Below are positions 1 through 4,612 of a DNA stretch of 5,698 nt, piece by piece (the stretch's first letter is position 1; every line of letters begins with the position of its first letter). The translations under genes and the position numbers were made by a program. The stretch is from JAGLTA01 sp034660735. GTDB lineage: Bacteria > Patescibacteriota > Patescibacteriia > JAACEG01. The notes beneath the pieces are model-generated. The model did no database searches and was not told where the DNA came from. It saw only the letters and a program-made list of their open reading frames with translations. The DNA is taken from positions 1 through 5,698 of the forward strand of contig JAYEJQ010000011.1 in NCBI GenBank assembly GCA_034660735.1. Reading direction: 5' to 3'.

Positions 1-98
1 TTTCCGTCTATTCTTAAAATAGGCGGCTGTCCGACTACTAAATGCAGGTCTGAAGCGCCTTCTTTAACAGCAGAACGAAATAGGTCGTCTATATGCAT
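1..98 (-). CDS. pilT: PilT-like type IV pilus retraction ATPase, N-terminal fragment (runs off the window)
   Basis: Only the first 32 codons are present, and the gene continues past base 1. The translation opens MHIDDLFRSAVKEGASDLHL, followed by VVGQPPILRIDG. This is the start of the N-terminal domain of PilT/PilB-type secretion ATPases, where the signature is (K/E)GASDLHL, then G.PP, then (L/I)R.DG. PilT is a cytoplasmic hexameric ATPase that powers pilus retraction in twitching motility and DNA uptake. The short distance from the start to the GASDLHL motif fits PilT better than PilB or GspE, which have longer N-terminal regions. The ATG at 98-96 is chosen because an in-frame TAA lies just upstream, leaving no earlier start. 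No Shine-Dalgarno sequence is visible. The Walker A and B motifs are outside the window, so PilT versus a PilT-like paralogue is not settled. Confidence 0.82.
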   Translation of the reverse strand, partial: MHIDDLFRSAVKEGASDLHLVVGQPPILRIDG

Positions 99-122
99 AA
101 ATTTTTATGTTAAAAAATTAAA

Positions 123-251
123 TTATTGTTTTTGTTGTCTCAATTTTTTCCCGCCCTGCGGTTTATTTGAATAATTTCCTTTTGTGGAAACTTTTTTACC
201 GCTCTTCTTTTCTAAATCTTTTCTCGCTTTTCCAGTCACGCTTCCGCCTTT
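123..251 (-). pseudogene. Orphaned C-terminal tail of the Bro-N protein, beyond an in-frame TAA
   Basis: Reading on in the same frame past the TAA at 254-252 gives 42 sense codons and then TAA at 125-123. The tail begins KGGSVTGKARKDLEKKSGKK and continues VSTKGNYSNKPQGGKKLRQQ. This matches the C-terminal pattern I know for the family: an ENKK..KKGG motif, then (V/I)(A/T)G.AR..LE..(T/S)GKKV and a final (K/E)NY. The TAA sits where these proteins have Lys, so one AAA-to-TAA change (A to T) would explain it. No frameshift is needed. The tail has no start of its own; an in-frame GTG at 239-237 exists but has no ribosome-binding site. It could be a fresh nonsense mutation, a sequencing error or, less likely, a readthrough site. 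Confidence 0.72.
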
Positions 252-977
252 TTAAGAAACGTCTTTATTTTCGTTAAATCCTCGCGCGTCTTTATTTTGC
301 GCTATTTTAGTCGTCGCGGCTTCGCCAAGCATATTAAAAATCAATTCTAAATCATCCATATGATCCCGCAAATTCTCTCTTTTTAATCCTTTAAATTTTT
401 TATATTCGCTCGGTGTCATATCAAAAGCCGCTTTTGAAATTTCAGCTGTTAAAATCGCGTATTCTTTTTCTTGTTTAACGCCTCGTTTTTGCCATTCATC
501 AGTCAATATTTCGCGAATCGCAATCCCGCGCATTCTCTTTTCAATCCATACTTCGTCATATCCTTTTGCTTTATATAAAGCCCTTGTTCTTTTAGTTGCC
601 AACTCTGGATCTTCTATCTCTTTTACTCTTTCATAGCCGACTTTTGCTAACCACCTTTTAAATGGTTCTGCTTTTGGCGAAGGGATTGACTGAATAATAC
701 GAAATATTCCTTCAGTGTTAGCGCAATCTGTTTCATATTTTTTGCCATCATTGGCTAATAATTTCAGTTGTCGACAAATTGTCGACAACTCAATCCCGTC
801 TTCGTCTTTAACTCTGATTTTCATTCTATACCAATAATCACGAGGATTAACGCTATCTGTTAACGCCAAAACTACATCAACAACAGAAAACCACCATTCA
901 TTGTTATAAATAGTTTTTCTAACTTTTTTGCCTTTAAAAATGGCTATTTTTGTTGTCGCGTCTATTTTTTTATCCAT
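252..977 (-). CDS. Bro-N domain protein (phage antirepressor/DinD-like), truncated by an in-frame stop
   Basis: This 241-residue protein belongs to the Bro-N (BRO family N-terminal) group found in phages and in chromosomal accessory regions, often annotated as phage antirepressor or DNA-damage-inducible protein. The Bro-N domain, about residues 10-115, shows WWFSVVDVVLALTDS (28-42), NPRDYWYRMK (44-53), ELSTICRQLKL (63-73), TDCANTEGIFRIIQSIPSPK (83-102) and RWLAKVGYERVKEIEDPELA (108-127). The C-terminal part (128-241) carries KAKGYDEVWIEKRMRGIAIR and a conserved TPSEYKKFKGLKRENLRDHM stretch. Bro-N domains are thought to bind DNA; the precise role of this chromosomal form is not known. The ATG at 977 follows a 41-bp spacer without a Shine-Dalgarno sequence. 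The frame ends in TAA at 254-252, directly before what looks like the family's usual C-terminal tail, which is still readable (see 123-251). The protein is therefore about 43 residues short. The main domains are intact, so it may still function. Confidence 0.85.
   Translation of the reverse strand: MDKKIDATTKIAIFKGKKVRKTIYNNEWWFSVVDVVLALTDSVNPRDYWYRMKIRVKDEDGIELSTICRQLKLLANDGKKYETDCANTEGIFRIIQSIPSPKAEPFKRWLAKVGYERVKEIEDPELATKRTRALYKAKGYDEVWIEKRMRGIAIREILTDEWQKRGVKQEKEYAILTAEISKAAFDMTPSEYKKFKGLKRENLRDHMDDLELIFNMLGEAATTKIAQNKDARGFNENKDVS
767..789. repeat. 23-bp near-perfect palindrome (11-bp arms, 1-nt centre) inside the Bro-N gene
   Basis: The arm GTTGTCGACAA at 767-777 is followed by one A at 778 and the exact reverse complement TTGTCGACAAC at 779-789. 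Two GTCGAC (SalI-type) hexamers lie 12 bp apart centre to centre. The site falls inside the codons for residues E63 to L71 (ELSTICRQL), a conserved stretch of the protein. The symmetry may therefore be partly forced by the protein sequence. A role as operator or binding site is only a possibility. Confidence 0.6.
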
Positions 978-1018
978 AAAACTTAACTTTGTTGAATTTT
1001 TACCTTAATCTGAGTTAG

Positions 1019-1363
1019 TCACATTTTATGATGACCTAAATAATACGCTTTTCCGCTGTCCTCAACTTTAAGTAAAATTTTGCCAGATAATCTTTTTGGC
1101 GCAACATTATTAAAAGAATTAAAATCTTTATTTGAAATTCCTAATCCTAATTCCCGCATTACGCTAAAAGCGTCTGCTGGGCGACCTAAAAAATATCTAT
1201 TTGAATTATCAGGATTTATATACCAAGCTTCACCGTTAGATTCCACCTGTAATAAAATTTTTCCTTTTAATCTGTCTGATAAATTTTCAGCGTTAGAAAA
1301 ATTAATTGGGACTAATCCAAAAATAAAAATTAAAATTAAAAAAATTGTAAATTGTTTTTTCAT
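1019..1363 (-). CDS. Small secreted protein with one full and one truncated GKILL.VE..G repeat
   Basis: This 114-residue protein has a clear Sec signal peptide: MKKQ, a hydrophobic core FTIFLILIFIFGLVPI, then a small-residue cleavage site SNA|EN after residue 25. The mature part carries a repeat. Copy 1 starts RLKGKILLQVESNGEAWY (31-48) and continues with INP, then YFLGRPADAF (57-66) and MRELGLGIS (69-77). Copy 2 starts RLSGKILLKVEDSGKAYY (91-108), with 12 of 18 positions identical to copy 1. It then passes straight to LGHHKM and a TGA, missing the INP...Y segment and everything after LG. I recognise these repeats from secreted or surface proteins of Patescibacteria, but I know no function for them. 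The repeat is likely a small extracytoplasmic domain. The ATG overlaps the TGA of the DUF4143 relic by 4 bp (ATGA), and the only AGGAG lies about 17 nt upstream, too far for standard use. The C-terminus looks eroded. Confidence 0.68.
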   Translation of the reverse strand: MKKQFTIFLILIFIFGLVPINFSNAENLSDRLKGKILLQVESNGEAWYINPDNSNRYFLGRPADAFSVMRELGLGISNKDFNSFNNVAPKRLSGKILLKVEDSGKAYYLGHHKM

Positions 1364-1560
1364 AAAATAAACTTTAAATAATTCTCCTGATTGATTATTT
1401 CAAATTCCGCGTTTTCATAGGTCTGCTTCCAGAGCTTCGGCTCCTTGCATTTTTTATCCCCCCATTTAATTTCATAGCCGAATAATTTACCGTCTCGCTC
1501 TTCTACAAAATCAATCTCCTTTCGGTCATAAGTCCTCCAAATTAAAAAAATATGCTTAAA
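1360..1560 (-). pseudogene. DUF4143 C-terminal remnant of an AAA+ ATPase gene, 5' part missing
   Basis: Between rnc and the small secreted protein lies an open frame with no proper start. It reads HIFLIWRTYDRKEIDFVEER from 1554, then DGKLFGYEIKWGDKK, CKEPKLWKQTYENAEFEIIN and QENYLKFIL, ending in TGA at 1362-1360. This is the C-terminal end of the DUF4143 domain found in predicted AAA+ ATPases of roughly 370-450 residues, where the pattern W.TYD..EID.(V/I)EER.GKL.GYE.KW, then TY.NA.FE.IN.EN, is typical. The domain has a PD-(D/E)XK nuclease-like fold. The EID (D at 1512-1510) and E-I-K (1473-1465) positions that would match its core are present here. The AAA+ module and most of DUF4143 are absent, and the fragment begins within about 20 bp of the rnc stop. 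It is most likely the relic of a larger gene removed by deletion. Confidence 0.78.
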
Positions 1561-1567
1561 AAAATCG

Positions 1568-2263
1568 CTATTTCCACTTTTTCTTTTTTAATCCGCGTTT
1601 AGCGGCTTCAAATTGCGCTAACTGCTTACTTGCGCCTTTTCCTTTTGAAATTAACTCTTCGCCGATATAAAGCCCTATCGTAAAAATTTTTTCATGATCT
1701 GGACCGCTTTCGCTTAACATTTTATATTGCGGAGTTAAATTATATTTTTCTTGTGATACTTCCTGAAAACGGCTTTTTGGATCTACATAGAGCTGATGAT
1801 CTATAATAAAATCAAGCTTTTTCGCTAAAACTCGCTTTAAAAAATTTTTAGATATTCTAAATCCTTGATCCAAATAAATCGCGCCAACCATAGCTTCAAA
1901 AGTATTGGCTAAAATTGATTCTTTGGCTTTTTTATTAGTATCATAAACTTCTCCTTTGCTTAAATATAAAAAATCGCCGAGCTTTAACTCCTGCGCTATT
2001 TCCGCCAACATTTTAGTGTTCACTAAACTTGATCGCAAATTAGTGAGTTTCCCCTCTGGCTCGTTTGGAAACTTTTTAAACAAATCTTCAGTAACCGCTA
2101 ATTCTAAAACAGCGTCTCCTAAAAATTCCATTCTTTCATTGTGCCCTAATTTGAAATTCGGATGCTCGTTTAAATACGATCTATGCACAAAAGCCTGCCA
2201 CAGCAAATCAATATTTTTAAAATTTATCCGTAAAACTTTTTCTAATTTTGTAAAATTGCTCAT
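1568..2263 (-). CDS. rnc: Ribonuclease III
   Basis: This cytoplasmic endonuclease cleaves double-stranded RNA in rRNA precursors, structured mRNAs and antisense duplexes. At 231 residues it has normal length. The catalytic RNase III domain comes first (about 1-155), with QAFVHRSYLNEHP (23-35) and the signature NERMEFLGDAVLELAVTEDL (42-61). The metal ligands there are E46 and D50 (E. coli E41/D45). The second acidic motif is ESILANTFEAMVGAIYLDQG (115-134), with E123 matching E. coli E117, but the position of D114 is Asn (N120). The dsRNA-binding domain follows (about 160-228), with GPDHEKIF and KGKGASKQLAQFEAAKRGLK. I chose the ATG at 2263. A TTG nine codons upstream (2290) would add a poorly conserved extension and lies inside a 13-bp hairpin. 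Transcription comes from the TPR gene 44 bp upstream. Function is close to certain. Confidence 0.95.
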   Translation of the reverse strand: MSNFTKLEKVLRINFKNIDLLWQAFVHRSYLNEHPNFKLGHNERMEFLGDAVLELAVTEDLFKKFPNEPEGKLTNLRSSLVNTKMLAEIAQELKLGDFLYLSKGEVYDTNKKAKESILANTFEAMVGAIYLDQGFRISKNFLKRVLAKKLDFIIDHQLYVDPKSRFQEVSQEKYNLTPQYKMLSESGPDHEKIFTIGLYIGEELISKGKGASKQLAQFEAAKRGLKKKKWK

Positions 2264-2285
2264 AATGTTTTTATTAGACCTGCCA

Positions 2286-2316
2286 CGCAATTAATTTTGC
2301 TGTAAAATTAATTGCG
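2286..2316 (-). promoter_or_regulatory. Perfect 13-bp inverted repeat (stem-loop) at the TPR-gene/rnc junction
   Basis: Left arm 2286-2298 (CGCAATTAATTTT) and right arm 2304-2316 are exact reverse complements, separated by a 5-nt loop (2299-2303). In the transcript the hairpin spans the stop codon of the TPR gene (2310-2308) and ends 22 nt before the rnc ATG. No U-run follows it, so it does not look like an intrinsic terminator. In E. coli, RNase III cleaves a stem-loop in its own leader and lowers its own expression; a similar feedback or processing site here is an inference. The arms are A/T-rich, so chance symmetry is more likely than in GC-rich DNA, but 13 of 13 pairs is long. Confidence 0.55.
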
Positions 2317-3198
2317 CAATATGTCTATTTTATTTTTATACTCTTTTATTTTCTTATTTTCAGGATTAACTTCCTGTAATTTTTTTAAAATATTTTCAGC
2401 CAAATTTTTATCTTTTAAAATTATGCTGATTTCAGTTAAAGAATCAAGATATCTCGGATTATTCGGTTCTATATTAATTGCTTCTTTTAAATAAGAAGAT
2501 GCCTCTTCGTTATAATCCAGAGCTTTGCACGCATCAGACAAATTGGATAAAATAAGCGCGTTATGCTTTTCCAACTTAGAAGCTTTTAAATAATTTTCTC
2601 GCGCCAAATCAAACTTGTTTTCACAAAAATTAATCATCCCTAAATTAAAAAAAGCATTGCTATTATTTTCATCTATTTTAATTATATGTTTAAATATTTC
2701 CTCGGATTGACTGTATTGCTTTAATTGCAAATAAATCTTCCCAAGCCCTTCATAAGCTTTTACATTATGGGGATTAAATTTAATCGCTTCAATATACTTT
2801 TTTTCAGCCAGCTCAAAACTGTTTTCATTGAATAATTTTTGCCCTTCTTCAAAAAGGCTGTTCGCGACAAAATCATCGTTTTTTTCTTTTTTTATAGATT
2901 TTATCCTAAATTTATATCTATTTTCTAATTCCAAAAGCTTGCTATGAAATGATTTTATCCTGTTTAAAAAACCTGAAATTTGCCGTTTGGCGGTTATAAA
3001 ATATTTTAAGTTTGCTAAAAGATCAAATCTTCGCTTAACACGGCTAATTACTATTTTTTCTTTAAGTTTAATCTCTTTCTCCTCTGGCATTGAATTAACA
3101 TCTATTGACGACAGTATTGAAAATTTTTTGATTATAATCGCTAAAATAACAATCAAACTGATTGCCGCTATTATAAAAGGAATTATATTATACATCAT
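2308..3198 (-). CDS. Membrane-anchored protein with five tandem TPRs
   Basis: The 296-residue protein has one N-terminal membrane segment (about 4-24, NIIPFIIAAISLIVILAIII, followed by KK). Next is a basic, charged, probably helical linker (about 31-110), then five consecutive 34-residue tetratricopeptide repeats: 112-145, 146-179, 180-213, 214-247 and 248-281. Each shows the TPR pattern of a small residue at position 8, aromatic or large residues at 4, 11 and 24, and a P-x-N/E-N ending (NPHN, DENN, EKHN, EPNN, NPEN). The KK after the membrane helix suggests that the repeats face the cytoplasm. TPRs bind partner proteins, so a scaffold or assembly role is likely. No enzyme domain is visible and the partner is unknown. 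Two adjacent Met codons (3198, 3195) could start translation. Its 3' end runs into the hairpin before rnc, and co-transcription with rnc is likely. Confidence 0.8.
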   Translation of the reverse strand: MMYNIIPFIIAAISLIVILAIIIKKFSILSSIDVNSMPEEKEIKLKEKIVISRVKRRFDLLANLKYFITAKRQISGFLNRIKSFHSKLLELENRYKFRIKSIKKEKNDDFVANSLFEEGQKLFNENSFELAEKKYIEAIKFNPHNVKAYEGLGKIYLQLKQYSQSEEIFKHIIKIDENNSNAFFNLGMINFCENKFDLARENYLKASKLEKHNALILSNLSDACKALDYNEEASSYLKEAINIEPNNPRYLDSLTEISIILKDKNLAENILKKLQEVNPENKKIKEYKNKIDILRN

Positions 3199-3238
3199 AA
3201 AAAAATAATCTATAAAATTAAAAATCTGTAAAGTCTAT

Positions 3239-3268
3239 AGTCCCCCTGACAAGGGGGGTTGGGGGGTT
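3239..3268. repeat. C-rich/G-rich hairpin element between tpiA and the TPR gene
   Basis: In the 112-bp spacer, the + strand has CCCCCT (3242-3247), a GACA loop, then AGGGGG (3252-3257), a perfect 6-bp stem. It is followed by TT and a second run of six G (3261-3266). The element stands out sharply from its A/T-rich surroundings. On the transcribed strand it reads as two C6 blocks and a TTGTCAGGGGG half. It resembles short G/C-run repeats scattered in intergenic regions of many draft bacterial genomes; that is a resemblance from memory. No T-run follows the stem at once, so it is not a standard terminator, though it may still slow transcription or shape the mRNA end of tpiA. Confidence 0.5.
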
Positions 3269-3310
3269 ATTTAAAACAATAAAATATGGCAAAATTTAAT
3301 AATTTAATGT

Positions 3311-4084
3311 CTAATAACATTTCGCCCCCTGAACTTCGCTAATAATACCAAGAAATTCATCAGGGTTTAAACTTGCTCCGCCGACTAAAACTCCTTTTAT
3401 ATTCGGCTGCACTAAAAAAGTTTTAATGTTTGTCTGGTTGATGCTTCCTCCGTAAATAATCCTAAAACATTTTTCCACAATATCTACAGAAAATATATCA
3501 ATTAAAGACTGTTTAATAACTTGATGCATATATTCGGCTTCCTCGGCGTTGATAGCCCTGCCAGAGCCGATAACCCAAATAGGTTCATACGCGACAATAA
3601 TTTCTTCCGCGCCTAAAAGATCTATGCCTGACATTGCTTTGGTTATTTGGTTTATAACCGCGTATTCTTTCTTTCCCTCCTGCCGCTCTTGGAAAGTTTC
3701 GCCGACGCAGACTATCGGGACTAATAAATTTTTTAAGACTGTTTTTAACTTATAATGAACTATTTCGTCGCTCTCTTTAAAATATTTTCTTCTGTCAGAA
3801 TGCCCTATTATTGAATAATTGCAACCGACTTCTTTCAGCATCTCGCAGGATATCTCTCCTGTGTAAGCGCCAACATCCTCCCAAAATACATCTTGCGCGC
3901 CCAATCTGATTTTAGACTCCCCTTTGCATCTATTTATGTCTGGCAAAGAAGTGTAAGAAGGACAAATTACTGTTTCCATATCTTCGCTATATGAAAATTT
4001 CTGCTTAACATTATTAAAAAGATCCACACTCTCTTTAAGATTGAGCTGCATTTTCCAATTTGCTATAACATATATATTTTTCAT
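3311..4084 (-). CDS. tpiA: Triosephosphate isomerase
   Basis: It interconverts dihydroxyacetone phosphate and glyceraldehyde 3-phosphate in glycolysis, as a cytoplasmic (beta/alpha)8-barrel dimer. At 257 residues it has family length, and all active-site elements are visible: N9 and K11 in IANWKM, the GAYTGEIS segment (72-79), the electrophile H95 in IIGHSDRRKYF, the base E167 in VAYEPIWVIGSGRAI, the phosphate-binding YGGSIN (211-216) and GVLVGGASL (231-239). Two mild variations from the commonest sequence are SDRR for SERR and the mobile-loop hinge WVIGSG for WAIGTG; both should be tolerated. The ATG at 4084 lies only 10 bp after the stop of the upstream membrane-protein gene, so both are probably on one mRNA. 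It ends in TAG at 3313-3311. Function is essentially certain. Confidence 0.97.
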   Translation of the reverse strand: MKNIYVIANWKMQLNLKESVDLFNNVKQKFSYSEDMETVICPSYTSLPDINRCKGESKIRLGAQDVFWEDVGAYTGEISCEMLKEVGCNYSIIGHSDRRKYFKESDEIVHYKLKTVLKNLLVPIVCVGETFQERQEGKKEYAVINQITKAMSGIDLLGAEEIIVAYEPIWVIGSGRAINAEEAEYMHQVIKQSLIDIFSVDIVEKCFRIIYGGSINQTNIKTFLVQPNIKGVLVGGASLNPDEFLGIISEVQGAKCY

Positions 4085-4094
4085 AAGTTTAGTG

Positions 4095-4592
4095 TTAAAA
4101 ATAAATAATAGATATAATCCCTAAACTAAGCAAGCTCACGATTATAGCCGAAAAAAGCATTCCGCTCATAATTAACAAAAAAGCTTTTTTAAAAGGGATG
4201 CCGTAGAGAAATGCCGCTACCGAACCTGTCCATGCTCCTGTAAAAGGAAGTGGGATAGCAACAAACAAAATTAAGGCAACTTCGCCATAGTGTGAATATT
4301 TTCCAGCAAATTTATCCCGAGTGCGGGAAAAAAACCATTCAAAAGCTTTCTTGCATAATTTTGATTTTTTAGAAAAAAATTGGTAAATTTTATCTATGCC
4401 GATTAAAATAATAATCACAGGGATTATATTTCCTATTATAGAAAAAAATAACGCCGATGGCAATGGCAAATTATAAACCGACAAAGCAATTGGTATTGAA
4501 GCCCTCATTTCCGTAATCGGAATCATTGAAATAAGCAAAACTGATATTTCAGGCGGCAAACTTTGAAAAAGCGTTATAAAATCTATATTCAT
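4095..4592 (-). CDS. COG2426/PF06695 membrane protein (putative small multidrug export protein)
   Basis: This 165-residue integral membrane protein matches the Sm_multidrug_ex family. Its conserved motifs are PITEMRASIPIAL (25-37), SIIGNIIPVIIIL (51-63) and AIPLPFTGAWTGSVAAFLYG (112-131), the last being the hallmark of the family. Hydrophobic segments lie at about 14-38, 44-67, 104-131 and 135-163. A basic cytoplasmic-type loop (about 74-100, rich in Lys and Arg) separates the halves. The repeated Pro- and Gly-rich motifs with polar residues (E28, R30, T118, T122) suggest re-entrant segments, which would fit a transporter. The drug-export label comes from the family name, and I know of no solid substrate evidence. 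It lies between secF (20 bp upstream) and tpiA (10 bp downstream), consistent with an operon. The ATG at 4592 has no Shine-Dalgarno sequence. Confidence 0.85.
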   Translation of the reverse strand: MNIDFITLFQSLPPEISVLLISMIPITEMRASIPIALSVYNLPLPSALFFSIIGNIIPVIIILIGIDKIYQFFSKKSKLCKKAFEWFFSRTRDKFAGKYSHYGEVALILFVAIPLPFTGAWTGSVAAFLYGIPFKKAFLLIMSGMLFSAIIVSLLSLGIISIIYF

Positions 4593-4612
4593 TATTAAAT
4601 AAAATTATAAAA

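Noticed and set aside
252..254. Genetic code change in which TAA encodes an amino acid
   Set aside because: TAA also ends the TPR, COG2426 and secF frames at natural family lengths, so a general reassignment is not supported. The UGA recoding known from some Patescibacteria would not affect this codon.
1080..1370. Plus-strand open frame of 96 codons opposite the small secreted protein
   Set aside because: It lies antisense to a gene with a clear signal peptide and internal repeats, and its translation has no recognisable domain.
2264..2290. TTG start giving RNase III nine extra N-terminal residues
   Set aside because: The extension lies partly in the 13-bp hairpin, has no ribosome-binding site and does not resemble RNase III N-termini; the ATG at 2263 starts at the usual place.
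1956..2294. Plus-strand open frame of 112 codons opposite rnc
   Set aside because: It is the mirror of the well-conserved RNase III coding sequence, and no motif is seen in it.
3204..3232. Promoter for the TPR-rnc unit (TTTACA at 3232-3227, spacer 17, ATTATT at 3209-3204)
   Set aside because: The -10 box matches only three of six consensus positions in very A/T-rich sequence, so chance is as likely.
3241..3258. Intrinsic terminator after tpiA
   Set aside because: The stem is GC-rich, but on the transcribed strand it is followed by ACTATAGAC and not by a T-run.
3253..3266. G-quadruplex
   Set aside because: Only two G6 runs are present; four separated G-tracts would be needed for a typical intramolecular quadruplex.
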